Source: Acanthosepion lycidas (lineage: Eukaryota; Mollusca; Cephalopoda; Sepiida; Sepiidae). Taken from it: DNA of 64,000 nucleotides. Of the stretch, positions 9,143-20,389 are shown piece after piece (position 1 is the stretch's first letter; the number at the start of each line of letters is the position of its first letter). Made by a program: the position numbers and the translations under genes. The notes beneath the pieces are model-generated. The model worked only from the letters and a program-made list of their open reading frames with translations. It was not told the origin of the DNA and made no database searches. Where the stretch lies: the NCBI GenBank assembly GCA_963932145.1, contig OZ010580.1, positions 31,509,267-31,573,266 on the forward strand, read 5' to 3'.

Positions 9143-10692
9143 GGATGTATCCAAAATACTTTTACAAACTTTAGGGGCAGGTTCCTCGTGCCAAAACAAG
9201 GACAAACGTCCATATAAACATATGTCCGCAAATCTTTCAATTTTTTAAAGTTTGCAGTAGATGCTGTTAAATGTACAATCCAAGATAAAATCCAAAAATA
9301 CTTTTACAAATTTTGGGGCAGGTTCCTGACACCAAAACAAGGTAAAATGTCAATATAAACATATGTCCAAAAGACTATCATTGTACTTCAACACAGCAAT
9401 TCATAACAAATGTTTAAAATGTCCTCCGCATGCTTCTACACACGCATGTACCTATTGGATCATTGACTGATGAACTCTTTCAAATACTTCCACATGGTGT
9501 CAAAGTGTTTCTCATGCCTGCATGACACATTGATGAAATGTCTCTGCATTATTAATGTTTGCTGCATCAACCAAGTATTTTAGGTGGCCCCACAGATAAA
9601 ACTCCAAAGAATTGAGGTCAGAAGAATGTGCAGACCATGGAACCCGGTCTTCCCCTACTTATACAATCTTTTGTGGTAGATGTCAGCCAGTGCATTGCAA
9701 ACAATAGGACTAAAATATGTTAGAACCCCATCATGCATAAACATTCTGCATTTTTGTATTAGCAAGAGTACATCCACTAGCATGTCTGGAAGTGTGTTCA
9801 AAATAAAGTCCCTGTAGATCTGTAGATAGCTGCTGTAAGATATGCTGGGAGAACATATGGACCTACCACACAGTCAGCTACAATTCCAGCTCACACATTA
9901 ATCGTAAACTGATACTGGCATCTAGTCTGTATTGTATCATGGGATTCTAATCTGCCCACAAATTGTTGGTTGTGTAAATTGTTGCCTCATCCATAAACAA
10001 AAGTGAAGAGACAAAAACTGAATCCACAGTTTGTGCAATAAACCATCAGTAAAAGTTCTCCCGTCATGAGTGATCAGTGACAAAAGTCCCTGGACACATT
10101 GCAAAATATACAGAAACAGGAGCTGCTCATGAAGTACCCTCCATGTGGTACTATGAGATGTATGACATGCTAGGGCCACTTGATGTGATACCTGGATAAT
10201 CTCTGACAGCCTGTAGAATGTGTTCTTTGTGGTCAGGTGTATGAGCAGAACTCGGTCTTCCTTGATCCATAGTTTGTGGTGCCATGGATCCTGTCTCAGC
10301 AACATGATAATAAACAGAAGCAAAGGTTTGATGACTTGGCTGCCTTGGGTCTGGAAATGCAATCTGATACAGTCATGCATCCATTATCATTTGTGCGGTC
10401 ATATGTAAAAATCACAATATGAATATCCTGCTATTATTAAATGGAACACTTCTCAGTTAACTACTCACTACTACACATACTAAATGCTGAAGATAGTCTA
10501 ACCATAATTGTATATGAATAACAAATATAATGTCGTCTACATAGCAACATAGTGCCATCTATCATAAACTTTCTTTAAACTTAATAACTCAGAAATGAAA
10601 GATTTTCAGACATGTTTATAGGGACTTTTGTTCCAGTTTTGGCATGAGGAACCCACCCAGAAAATTTGTAAGAGTATTTTTGATACACCCTG
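9142..10692 (-). mobile_element. Tc1/mariner (IS630-type) transposon, decayed
   Basis: The ends are inverted repeats: the left begins GGATGTATCCAAAATACTTT, and the right, reversed, begins CAGGGTGTATCAAAAATACT. Similarity continues for about 100 bases (GTTCCTCATGCCAAAAC, TATAAACAT). Both ends abut TA repeats, the family target. The left terminal segment is present twice, at about 9153-9240 and 9295-9382. About 1.55 kb is normal for a simple Tc1/mariner-like element with one transposase gene. Confidence 0.8.
9420..10390 (-). pseudogene. Tc1/mariner-like transposase, dead
   Basis: The enzyme would be a DDE/D transposase cutting at the inverted repeats and inserting at TA. Translated on the minus strand in shifting frames, pieces match a widespread insect and mollusc family: an N-terminal helix-turn-helix zone, then MDEATIYTTNNLWAD around the first catalytic Asp, then a YVLPA region, a degenerate middle where the second Asp should lie, and SSDLNSLEFYLWGHLK containing the third acidic residue. 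The end ACGGHFKHLL is also visible. Many stops and frameshifts interrupt it; the longest open frame (9937-10380) is mostly a wrong-frame reading. Confidence 0.75.
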
Positions 10693-10794
10693 TATATATA
10701 TATATATATATGAAGAAAAATATATGGAAAAACAAACAAAAATCCTTATATGCAATTATGCTGTTTTAATGTTAATATAATGTCAACGTCGGAC

Positions 10795-10820
10795 GTTTCG
10801 GTCTAATAAACCATCTTCAG
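10795..10820 (-). ncRNA. Hammerhead-like motif, solo
   Basis: On the minus strand: CTGAAGA, a stem GGT/ACC, GAAAC, then ACGT-CCG-ACGT forming a third stem, followed by T. The bases before the core (ATGTC) pair with those after it (GACAT), giving the first stem. All three helices of a type I hammerhead can therefore be drawn. One extra T lies between the core and stem II. Such motifs are known from terminal repeats of Penelope-like elements, but no Penelope coding sequence is adjacent. Confidence 0.5.
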
Positions 10821-10834
10821 GACATATTCATAAA

Positions 10835-10837
<3 letters not shown>

Positions 10838-10880
<43 letters not shown>
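10838..10880. repeat. (TA)n microsatellite
   Basis: A TA array beside the hammerhead-like site; a shorter one lies at about 10693-10711, directly at the right end of the mariner element. Confidence 0.95.
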
Positions 10881-10883
<3 letters not shown>

Positions 10884-11094
10884 TAGTTTATCTTTACCAT
10901 CAACAAAATGACAGCAATATTTAAGTAATTTCACAAGTTTTACTGCTCTGCAATGTTTTGCTTATATTCAATACATCTTTAATATTAAACTAATAAGTAA
11001 TTAACATTTCATTCACAATTAATTATATTTAATTGTCTATTGCTATGCAGTTACATATAAAAAAAAAATTATATATATATATAGGGGAAGAGAA

Positions 11095-11215
11095 TGGACT
11101 ACGTTCAACCAAGAAGCCCTTCCAAAATAAAACATGTTTGAGCATTTGGTCAGATATTGGGAAGTGGGTTAGTACAATAGTTTTCAGCACCCTCTTATAG
11201 ATTCATAGATTTAGA
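11095..11215 (+). repeat. Dispersed repeat D, copy 2
   Basis: Has CAACCAAGAAG, then CATTTGGTCAGATATTGGGA, AGTGGGTTAGTAC and TTTTCAGCACCC. It is one of the longer copies and joins the two halves of the family consensus. Confidence 0.65.
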
Positions 11216-12004
11216 AAAAACGATCAGCATAGTGTATTAAAACTGTAAAAGTGACTAATATTCAAGAGCCTGGAGACATATACATCAGTCTCAAGGACAC
11301 AACCACTTTGTTCAAAATCTACCAAAATGAACTGAATACTTTCATTTTTAAAAAGTAATTAAATGACAGTGATAAAACACTAAAAAATATGAAACTGACC
11401 GGAATTAGGATTGGTGTCCAAGTATTTCTTATGATAGAAGTTGTGGGAAAAAGAGGGTTAGTTACAGTTGTCTAATGTTCATATTTTAAAAATATTTTTG
11501 TGATCTTATCAGCTTTGTTTTAAACATTTTATTCATGGCTGTTTCAATCATTAAAACAGAATATAAAAAATTGTTTAAATTTTCATACACACACACACAT
11601 GTATGTATATATAAGTCAATTTCCTGAATATAGTATGTCTCAAAATCAATCTTATTAAACTTTCTTTTTGGACTGTCATGTCTATAAAAAATATATTTAT
11701 ATTCATCTATACCCCTACAGTGTTTATAACCTTGAACCTACTGACTGTTACTATGCATCAATAAATGCTTTCTGCCTCACAAAGTTTCATTCACTCGTTA
11801 TGAATAAAGTCTAAATAAGGTATTTAGAATATTAGAATAGCCAGTATTTAACCACCAACAGTCCATGTGTCTTTTACTACATTTTACCACCAGGTATTGT
11901 CAAAATGTAACAGTTAATTTGATAGAGAACATATTTGTTTATTTGCTTTATTAAATAAAGAAAATGTTTTCTATCAGGATATTAAATTCATACATATAAG
12001 CAGA

Positions 12005-12122
12005 TGTTGAAAAGTTTGTGGTCCAACCAAGAAAGTATTAAAAAAAAAAACTCTAATTTTTGTCTATTTGCTAACATTTTGGAAAGTATATCTGGCTGAG
12101 AACTTTTCAGAATTAAGAAATT
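12005..12122 (+). repeat. Dispersed repeat D, copy 3
   Basis: Has GTGGTCCAACCAAGAAAG followed by a poly-A, then ATTTTGGAAAGTATATCTGG and CTGAGAACTTTTCAG. It is more diverged than the 11.1 kb copy. Confidence 0.6.
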
Positions 12123-12214
12123 ATTTCAAACTGCTAAGAATAGGATCCATTTATTTAGCTGTCATCAAAATATTTAAAACTCTTCATGTTCAGGATCAAA
12201 AATTGTCAAAATAC

Positions 12215-12305
12215 ACCATGGAATTTCTGTAGCTTCCCTGTGCCTATTCTACTTTGCATTTTAGTGGCTTTATCACCTTGCTAGGTAAATTGATTTAAAA
12301 AAATA
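12215..12305 (+). repeat. LINE J1 3' end with internal deletion
   Basis: A CAGCTTCCCTGTGCCTATTC segment from the ORF2 C-terminus is fused to TTTTAGTGGCTTTATCACCT from the 3' UTR, followed by the AAATTGATTTAAAAA end. The 300 bases normally between them are missing. Confidence 0.6.
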
Positions 12306-13474
12306 ATTTTAAAACAATCTGTTTTATTATTTTTTTTCATTTTTAATGTTAAGCAAGTTTAAATTTTATAACATCCTGTTGATATTCACATAAACATCAA
12401 GGTTATTATTGCTTTTCTTCATCAGTAATGAAATAATTAATCTTTTAGAAAAAAGAGAGAACTCAGTTGAAATGGTCACTGCTTTTTTTCTTCAACATCT
12501 GTACACTAAACTTATTGCTTTGTATTTCTTTTCCCTTTGCAACAAAGATATAAATTTAAGTTTTCATCACTTGATTTTTTTTCTCTCCATTAACTGTATT
12601 CATTTATCCAAATAAAAATCTTTGCACTTGTTCATTCTCTCTGCCTCTTAAATCAAATGATTCTATTTGAATGGATAACATTATTAAAAGTATTGCTGTG
12701 ATAAATCATCAAATTTTAAAAAGATTTTTATTCATTAATATTTTAGTCTTTCAAAGTTCTCTTTCTTTTTGTTGTTTTCATTTTTGTGTCTTAATTTTAA
12801 TCATTGCATTTCTTCAAACTTAAAACGAATAGACTTTAATGAATTATTTTCATTAACTTTTTAAATTTATGACATAAGGTATGAGTGCTTCACATTAATT
12901 TTTCTATACTGACACCAGTTGGCCTTTGCTTCCAAAGTTTTGACTTATGGGTTTTTCAGGTCATTTTTAGGTCCAATAATGCATACATGTAGATGAATCT
13001 CAAACTGAAGAATGATATGGAACCTTTATTATTTGTCAAGAAGGTTTAATGTTCTTGCCCAGAAATTCATAAGTCTTATAGTTTTAAATCAGCTCTTAAT
13101 GCTTTTAATATTTTCATCTTTTATCTTGGTATTGAAACTATTTTTTAAAACTTATTTGTAAGCAGACTGGGTTAAAAAAATAATTGTAAAAAGAATGATA
13201 TTTAAGCTGACTTTGTACCACTTGATCCCTGGACATTTTACAAGGTTTAAGGCTGAGTTGAAAGAACTCCTTGGTTTCATAATTTGAAATCACTTGACTT
13301 AAGTAATATAAACTGTTCCAAAATTAAAGAATAATTAATCATCTGAGTTACCATTTAAGTTAACTGTTTTTAGGTAAGTTTTATACTATTTACTTTTAAT
13401 GCATAACAAAAAAAAACAAAAAAAAAACCAGTTATTTGAAAAATAAATAAAATGAAAATGCTTCAACATTAAAT
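12306..13474. other. AT-rich stretch, no feature recognised
   Basis: Long A/T runs and stop-ridden frames. A 68-residue frame at 12409-12615 lacks any recognisable motif. Confidence 0.45.
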
Positions 13475-13712
13475 TTCTAGGATACATAATGAAGAAAGAA
13501 GGTTTGGAAAATCTGACATTCACAGGACATATTGAAATCAAGAGGAACAGAAAGAAACAGAGAGTAACCTACCTAATGAGCTTGTGTAAACAGATGGCAG
13601 AACAGGGAGGTGGGGAGGTAGTAAAAAAACGAACATTGTTAAGAGCTACAAAAGATTGGAAATTGTGGGAAACCATGATTGCCCATGTCCTGAGGCAACA
13701 TTAAAGATGTGT
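13475..13712 (+). pseudogene. LINE R (RTE-like) ORF2 C-terminus
   Basis: A continuous frame reads MKKEGLENLTFTGHIE, KRNRKKQRVTYLMSLCK, MAEQGG, LRATKDWKLWETMIAHVLR and ends there. These are the last 70 or so residues of the ORF2 protein of the family also seen at 22.3-23.2 kb. The reverse transcriptase domain is missing, so this is a 5'-truncated retroposed copy. It is followed directly by SINE-A sequence. Confidence 0.75.
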
Positions 13713-13717
13713 AGGTA

Positions 13718-14040
13718 GCAAAACTCTTGTCAGCACAGAAAGTGGAATCAGCAAGCTAAATTTAAATACTGGCCTAGTTAATTACATTCACTTTTACACT
13801 AATGCCCTTAGGAAAAGCATGAATACATTTCTTATCTCTCCAGCTACAGATTAAATAAATAACAAGGTAGATTGTGTTTGGTGACAAACAGTCAAAGAGA
13901 AGAAAAACACTGAATTCCTAACTATGGAGAAAACAATGGAAAACCATTTCACTATCTTTCCAAAGATGTGATGGTAATTTGCAGACAATAAAGTGGAGAA
14001 CCATGATTTCCTATGTCCTAAAGGGAAATAGCATTAAAAA
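13718..14040 (+). repeat. tRNA-derived SINE-A, copy 2
   Basis: Has a degenerate B box (TTAAATACTGGCCTAG), then CACTAATGCCCTTAGGAAAA, CATGAATACATTTCTTATCT and the tail GGTGACAAACAGTCAAAGAG, ACACTGAATTC, TGGAGAAAACAATGGAAAAC. The body is complete; the tRNA head is poorly kept. Confidence 0.65.
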
Positions 14041-14434
14041 TAAGTTCAACATTTAAAAATATATTTTACAAGTTTCTAACAGAATTTTTTAACTGAAATG
14101 TTGATACTATTTTACACTGATCTGATCCTTTCAGATCCGAGGATTTACTAGCAACCACAGTGGCTGAAATATTGTGATATATCAGTAAAAACAAAGAAAT
14201 GCATTCAAACAAATCAATGCATAATATTTTACCACAGTTTCAAAAGAACTATAATTTATAAAACACACATTGAAACCTTTATTTAATACATTTAATTTCA
14301 GTACTGGAGATTTAAAAAAAATTTTCCCTTCCATCAGTATGTCTGATGCTCACCTCAAGTGAGGTGATCTCACTATGCTTTCTCAGGTTAACGTTTTCTG
14401 CTGATATGAAATGAAAAGATTATATTGAATCAAT
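14041..14434. other. No feature recognised
   Basis: Contains a small inverted repeat, CTCACCTCAAGTGAGGTGATC, at about 14351-14371, and no recognisable frame. Confidence 0.45.
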
Positions 14435-15005
14435 TGCAAAGTCTGCTTGTTAGAATCCATCTTACATATTTATATTGACCATTCATCTATGCATGGAATA
14501 TTGCATGGTCTGGTGCTTCTGCTGTATATCTAGAGATTTGTGATAAAAACCAAAATAGAATCTGTAATGTTATCAGTCCTGTGCTGGCATCTCAGACTCA
14601 CATAATTTACCATCACCATAACATAGCTTCCCTGTGTCTTTTGTATAATTGTTTCATGGCAATTGTTCTGATGAACTTTCCTCTTTGGTACCTTGACTTT
14701 ATGAATTTAAGCATGGTACTACATTTGCAGCTAGGCCTTATCATTTTACAATTGAAATGTCTAGATGTAACTATAAGTTCTATGCCAACAGCTTCTTCTC
14801 TCACAATTCTCAGTTGTGGAACTTTCTTCTGATCAACTTTGATCTACAAAAATTTAAATATTATGTCTATCATTATATTTTGTCTTCTTCCAGTTATTTT
14901 TTGTTCTCTCTCCTCAATAACATTTTTCTTTTTCTCATAGTCTTTCACATTGTGTCTTAGTGGCTTTATTACATTGCTTGGGGTGAAATGATTAAAAAAT
15001 AAATA
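14435..15005 (+). pseudogene. LINE J1 (jockey/CR1-like) ORF2 3' end
   Basis: Frames across 14440-14840 give GASAVYLEI, KNQNRICNVI, PVLASQTH, ASLCLLYNCF, MSRCNYKFYANSFF and SQLWNF, all from the C-terminal domain of the J1 ORF2, with shifts between them. The 3' UTR ends at GCTTGGGGTGAAATGATT plus an A-rich tail. The copy is longer at its 5' side than the one at 2.1 kb but has no reverse transcriptase core. Confidence 0.75.
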
Positions 15006-15525
15006 ATTAAATTGATAATATGATGGTTACAAGAATTGTCCTTTGCTTACATGCCCAGTTAGAGAAGTCATTACTACTACTACAATTACATTAAAAAGAA
15101 GTACAATACTACTAATAATAGGGATAGAAACATTCACAGGATCAATTTTCATATCGCTACTGGAAATCTTAATGTGATTTTTTTTGGATTTATATATTCA
15201 AGGTGGTTAACAAAAAAGAAGAAGGAAATGAAATAGTACTAAGAAATTTTTGAAACCTGGATACAGCATGTGACTGTTTCAGAAACATAATGTATTGGCT
15301 GAAATGTTGCATTGAAAAAAACACAACAAAGATGAAGATAAAAGTGAAAAGATATATGGAATAATAAACATTCTTTGAAACTTTCAGAAAACATATAAAC
15401 AATCCTATTTCAGAAAAGAAAAAGCACAAATGACAGTATTAGAGACTTTATTTATGAATTTTTAATTATCATAAAGCCAAACACAGATGGTCTGTCCATA
15501 TCTACACTACCTTTGAAACATCTCC

Positions 15526-15556
<31 letters not shown>

Positions 15557-16496
15557 ATTCAGTAAGACACAAATGAAGGAGAGAAAATGGGAGTGGATCA
15601 ATAGAAGGAGATGGGGAAGGGAAGGGAAAGGAAACTGGGAATGTAGGTCAGCAGCTGAAAAGGATGCATATTCCAGTTGTAGGAGGGGAAAAGAAGAGAG
15701 TGGACAAGAACCAAGCCTTATGCTACTGGGGGAATGCTTTGCACTGCAGGATGCAGAACAGGGAGGGAAGGAAATTCAGCACAATTAGAAGAGGAAACAT
15801 TGAGAACAGCAGCAGCCAACTAACTTTCATTGTTTATTTTGTCAAATATATTTTCCTATTTTGTAATTAATTTAATACAAGCTCTTTATGTAACTCATCG
15901 TATCATGGGTAGGATTTATTAAACAAATACATAAAAACTTTCATTCTTTCTAATGGTTGCATATATACTGACACTGTAAATTCTGTCCATAGGCAATAAA
16001 ATGAAAGAATGATCACTGTTTTTGTGCTGACTGCATTTGAAGATAGTATAGAGAAACAATGATTTCTGCCTTTCGTATTACTGTCCTACTGACTTTACCA
16101 CTACTCCACTTCAGTCATTTTTGGAGACAGACAAAAAATGATGAGTTAACTAATTTTTAAACAATTTTATCCAAAATTTATCTGAGCAACTTTTACCAAT
16201 AAGTATGCTGTACATTGAAAATGAAGAAGAAAGAGATTATCAGCAGACAGAAAGTAATGTAAGCATTACAGACAGAATAAAGCTATCATATATATTATAT
16301 GAATTCATTTTACTATAGAAGCGCACTGAAAACCAAAAGGAAAAACATTGTTAGTGGTCAGGAATTAATGTAAGCATTATTGACAACCTATGTATGATCT
16401 TATAATTTTACTTTTTAATGAAACTATTCTGAAATTAATTCAATTATCATGGTATCTGTGATATAAACCTGCACATCTCATTTCAAAATTACAATA

Positions 16497-16499
<3 letters not shown>
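15006..16499. other. AT-rich stretch; (GT)n and one purine-rich frame
   Basis: A (GT)n array lies at about 15531-15556. After it, 15573-15788 is purine-rich and open for 71 residues with CRSAAEKDAYSSCRRGKE and ALQDAEQGGKE; I do not recognise the product and nothing supports it as an exon. The remainder is AT-rich. Confidence 0.4.
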
Positions 16500-16534
<35 letters not shown>

Positions 16535-16548
16535 CATATATCTATATA

Positions 16549-16601
<53 letters not shown>

Positions 16602-16606
16602 ATATC
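16500..16606. repeat. (TA)n microsatellite, interrupted
   Basis: TA arrays interrupted by TATCATATATCTATATATC. Both ends include ATATCATAT, so the interruption looks like a duplicated variant unit. Confidence 0.9.
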
Positions 16607-17194
16607 ATATATAATCATGTGAAATTATGACTTTTTTGCTTTATGACCTCATGAATCAAACTATCAAATCAAGCTCAAAGGTACACAAAAAAAGGTATAT
16701 ACCTACTTTATTTTGAATACCTTGAATAGCACATTTCAACATGTAAAGTTTTTATACTCAATATTTCTTTTACAATTTTTATCACAATTGATAAAGCTAT
16801 TTAAAAAAATTAAGCAGAATTAATTGTGGTAAATGTAAAAAAATTGTAGAAACGGTACCAAGACACAATTGAAACTACAATCAAAACTGGTGCAAGATCA
16901 AACCAAAGGAATTAAATGAGTGTGCTGCCAACCAATTGTCCATCAAGCCTCTGCAAACTTTAAAGGAGCCTAGCATCAAAAAACTACTATTGAAAGATAA
17001 CGGCACCACCATGCACCTTTGGCATTACTCACAATCAGCAACTTCCAGTGTCCCCACTGCTCTCAATTCTGCATGTCCAAACTTGGTTTGCAGAGCCATC
17101 TCCAGATTCACTGATGAGTTGTGAAAGAAAATCTTTTTTGGACTCAAAGGATAACCATGAAATTATATTCTCTGAAAATGCTCACTAAAATGAC
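16607..17194. other. No feature recognised; 62-codon frame
   Basis: The frame at 16936-17124 encodes 62 residues with a Ser/Thr-rich middle. The DNA here is less AT-rich than its surroundings, which often marks a transposon fragment, but I cannot name one. Confidence 0.4.
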
Positions 17195-17345
17195 TATTCA
17201 CTTCACTACTATGTTTATTTCACTAAATTTTTTGTAGTAGGCTGAGAACTTTTTTGCATGCCTTCATATACTGTTTTCTGAAATTCTGATATGGTATATT
17301 ATTATGGTGATTCATTATAATTCCTGTTTATTTACAAATAGAAAT
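17195..17345 (+). repeat. Dispersed repeat D, copy 4 (3' part)
   Basis: AGGCTGAGAACTTTTTTGCA is followed by CTTCATATACTGTTTTCTGA and a TATTATTATGGTGATTCATT. The same order occurs at 19.29-19.38 kb, so the family extends at least 80 bases past the CAGCAC motif. Confidence 0.6.
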
Positions 17346-17552
17346 TAAAAAATTATTGATAATTATTATTGCAATAGTGATAGTGTTAAGACAAAAGAAT
17401 ATAATTTTACCAGAGTGAGGATGTCTCCATTACCTGAAAGAATTATGTGCTAAATAAAAAGTTTATATCTTAATACAGACTTGATTTTAGACAATAGTTA
17501 ATAGTTATTTCTGTTTGAATTTCTTGAATGAGGAGACATCATTATTTACACA

Positions 17553-17650
17553 CAGACTATTGTCCTCATCTTTGTTGTTATTATCACAATATTTCAGCCA
17601 TTGTAACCTCTGATCTCCGTCAGCTGCTTGTCAATCCAGGTAGTCTTCAA
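17553..17650 (-). repeat. SINE-B tail fragment
   Basis: GACTATTGTCCTCATCTTTG, then TTATCACAATATTTCAGCC and a degraded CTTCTTCAG region (CTCCGTCAG), the reverse of the SINE-B 3' tail. The hammerhead-like core is damaged here. Confidence 0.6.
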
Positions 17651-18249
17651 ATATGTAAATACTGATTAGCAATTATTATTTGACATAGTTCATTCATTTA
17701 TTTAGCCATGACAAGGTTTGTGCATGATTTCTATCTGAGGAGCTAAAAAATTTCCAAACAACAGAGTAATGGTTGGTCTTGATTTTTCATTGTAGGAGTT
17801 CCTCAACAGTTTAGCTGATCATTTTTTTTGTTGCTAATATGCTGTTGGGAGTTTAACAGATCATCAGTATTCATTTTCAGTGTTCTAATTTTTGTGATCT
17901 GAAGATGGAGGAATATTTTGTAGTGTTTAGGAATTCTTTGTACACCTCATCAACGCAGGAAAACATTTATTTCAGAGTGAGAAACATAAATAGCAGAAAA
18001 CTATGAACAAATGTGTTGAGCCTAAAAGGAAAATGTTAAAATATAATCTCTCTCCTCCGATATCAAATGTTGAAGCAGCATTTTAATGTTGTTTTTTTTT
18101 GACACACTAAATGGAGCACCTGCTCTATTTTATTAATGCCAATAAAAAAAGACACCTGCATTAGCAGTTTATTTTTCCTTCCTTCACCATTTCTCTGATT
18201 TCGTTCCTTTTATCACTGGCTATCTCAAAATCAAGGCTGATTTAAAAGT
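17651..18249. other. No feature recognised
   Basis: AT-rich and stop-ridden; no family found. Confidence 0.45.
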
Positions 18250-18545
18250 AATAAAGATATGGGTAGTGTAATGGTTATTAATGCAAAAAGAAGAATCAAT
18301 GATTTGAATTCAAATTCCAGCCTAGTCTATTATGCTCACTTTCACACAAACACCATTGGGAAAGACATGAATCAATCTCTTATAGATATAGATTAAACAC
18401 TAGGGTAGACTGGACTATATAGCCTTGGGTGACAATCAGTCTAAGCAAAAGAAAACTCTGAATTCAAAATTGTGGAGAGAGCAAAAGGAAACCACTGTAT
18501 TTCATTTTTCATGTGGCAACTCATAAGCAAACATGACTCTCCACA
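18250..18545 (+). repeat. tRNA-derived SINE-A, copy 3 (near full length)
   Basis: One of the best copies: A box GGGTAGTGTAATGGTTATTA, B box GAATTCAAATTCCAGCC, body CACTTTCACACAAACACCAT, TGGGAAAGACATGAATCAA, and tail GCCTTGGGTGACAATCAGTC, AATTGTGGAGAGAGCAAAAG, ACCACTGTATTTCATTTT. Transcription would be by RNA polymerase III from the internal promoter. Confidence 0.8.
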
Positions 18546-18617
18546 GATTATGTATTCTTTATAATCAAATAAAGAAAAATTAATCTATGGTAGGTAATAA
18601 TTGTCTATGCATTAAAG

Positions 18618-19066
18618 CAGTGGTTCCAAAATGGTGTGGCACACCTCATAGGTGAAATGGAAGAGGACAGCAGGTGAAGCCGAATGATTGAAAGACAATC
18701 AAAGATTTAAAAACTGTTTAAAAAATTCATATGCCAAAAATAAATATGATTTTAAAACTTAAAATATTATTATGGATTATTTGTAACTGGATGCATAAGT
18801 ACCAATATTAATAACTATATATACTGATTTTATTTTTGTGATATTTTTTAACTATATCAAGTTTTAAGAATATAATAACTAGGATCCACAAATTGAAGGT
18901 GAGAGTTATCAATGATTATGATCTGACTTTGACTCTGTGGTTATCTCCCTTTAGCCCTCTCTCTCTCTGTTTTATTTTTAAATGTACTTTTTATCACATA
19001 AAATTTGGTGAGGCACAAGTAAATTTTAATTCCAAAAGTCCAGAGAAAAAAGTTTGGGAACTATTG
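18618..19066. mobile_element. hAT-type MITE
   Basis: The left end CAGTGGTTCCAAAAT and the right end, reversed, CAATAGTTCCCAAACTTTTT form the classic short inverted repeats of hAT elements. Flanking 8-mers CATTAAAG and ACCTAAAG agree at six of eight positions, as expected for an old 8-bp target duplication. Internal GTGTGGCACACCTCA and GGTGAGGCACAAGT resemble non-autonomous hAT relatives. There is no transposase frame. Confidence 0.75.
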
Positions 19067-19214
19067 ACCTAAAGAAACATGGTATTTAAAAAAAAATAAA
19101 ATTAAAATAAAGTATGAGTAAATCATTTATGAATGCCTTTGTGATAGTTAAAGTTTCATCAGTAATATTTACGGTAATATGCTTTGTATATTTCATATTG
19201 AATAGAATTGTTTA

Positions 19215-19395
19215 TGGAAAGGGCTGCTGTAAAGCTCTTGATACAACCAAGAAGGAATTTAACAAATTAGACCTGGGAAGTTTATTGGGCTGAGAACATT
19301 TCAGCACTGCTTCATATATTGTTTTCTGAAAATTTGATATGATGTATTATCATGGTGTTTCATTATTCCATATATTCTCTGGATGAGTGATAGCT
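19215..19395 (+). repeat. Dispersed repeat D, copy 5
   Basis: CTTGATACAACCAAGAAGGA, then GACCTGGGAAGTTTATTG, GGCTGAGAACATTTCAGCAC and TTCATATATTGTTTTCTGA. It links the 5' (CAACCAAGAAGG) and 3' parts of the family in one copy. Confidence 0.65.
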
Positions 19396-20095
19396 ATTTA
19401 AAGAGGGAGAACATATTATTACAGTATGCGAAGAAAAATCCTCAGTTCTTTCATTTATTTTTTGTATAATTAATGTAAGAAAGAATCTTCTTTTCTACTA
19501 AATCTTAATTAATTTCTAATTACTCAGCTTATTTTCAGTTTTTATTTTTTTGCCCATAAGAAGTGAGAATCTAATCTTTAGGGTGATTATCTACAAAATA
19601 GAATTTTGCTTCTTATTCCATTTTCTCTTTACACTTTATCTTCACATATGATAATTTATTTCTAGTTCTCAGGCTTTAAAACTTTCAACAGTATTAAATA
19701 CATTTTAAGAAACAAACGCACATAACATTGAAAAAAAGTTTCCAATATGAAGACTCTGAAAATCCTCAAGAGAATTTAATTTTAATTTTTTGTTTTCAGT
19801 TCAGTTAAACAACAAGGAAGTCACACAACTCAACCAATTCCTCTAAATACTATTAACTCTGAAATTCTCATATATTGTACTTCATTCTCAGCACATTTAT
19901 CCCATAGAAAAAAATGAAATGAAAACAAAAATAAAATCATAGAAGCAATAATATTCCAAATTTGGTCACATTCTGAGAGAAGAAATAATGGGTTACATAT
20001 GATTTGGTTTGTTTATGGGTCATTTAATGTCAAAATTTAATTTTCTTGGGAGTTTTGGTAATTTTGCTCTTTCTTTCCTGATAATGTCTTGCTGG
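19396..20095. other. No feature recognised
   Basis: AT-rich, no frame or family seen. Confidence 0.45.
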
Positions 20096-20355
20096 TATTT
20101 ATTTTTTTTTTTTTACTATAGAAGTGTATTGTTGGTATTCTTACTAAAAAAATGTATTTTTATGTTTTGACCCCAGTTTGGAGGCTCACTATTTACTTAT
20201 ATCTGGTACCCTGACAGTTGCTATCAAACCAGGTAAGGATTGACCTGGGAACAATAGCAGTGATGGTTATCATGCTCCTCAAAACCTCCCAATGAAAGGC
20301 CTTGCTCCCAGATGTAGTTTATTGTCATACCCAAGATGCATATACTTTGATACAG
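20096..20355 (+). repeat. Dispersed repeat E, copy 1
   Basis: TTTTGACCCCAGTTTGGAGG, GGTACCCTGACAG, ATGCTCCTCAAAACCTC and GATGTAGTTTATTGTC occur in the same order as at 29.52-29.71 kb. It is less AT-rich than its surroundings and non-coding. The family is unknown to me. Confidence 0.65.
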
Positions 20356-20389
20356 TAACCTTAAAAATCCATAGAGGTTAGAGATTATT

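Noticed and set aside
9937..10380. 147-residue minus-strand frame
   Set aside because: Most of it is the wrong frame of the decayed transposase; it is not a separate gene.
15573..15788. 71-residue purine-rich frame as a host exon
   Set aside because: Composition-driven frame with a second frame open over much of it; no motif or homologous copy in the window.
18250..18330. Genuine tRNA gene at this and the other A-box/B-box sites
   Set aside because: No acceptor stem pairing or complete cloverleaf; the same body follows each copy, as in SINEs.
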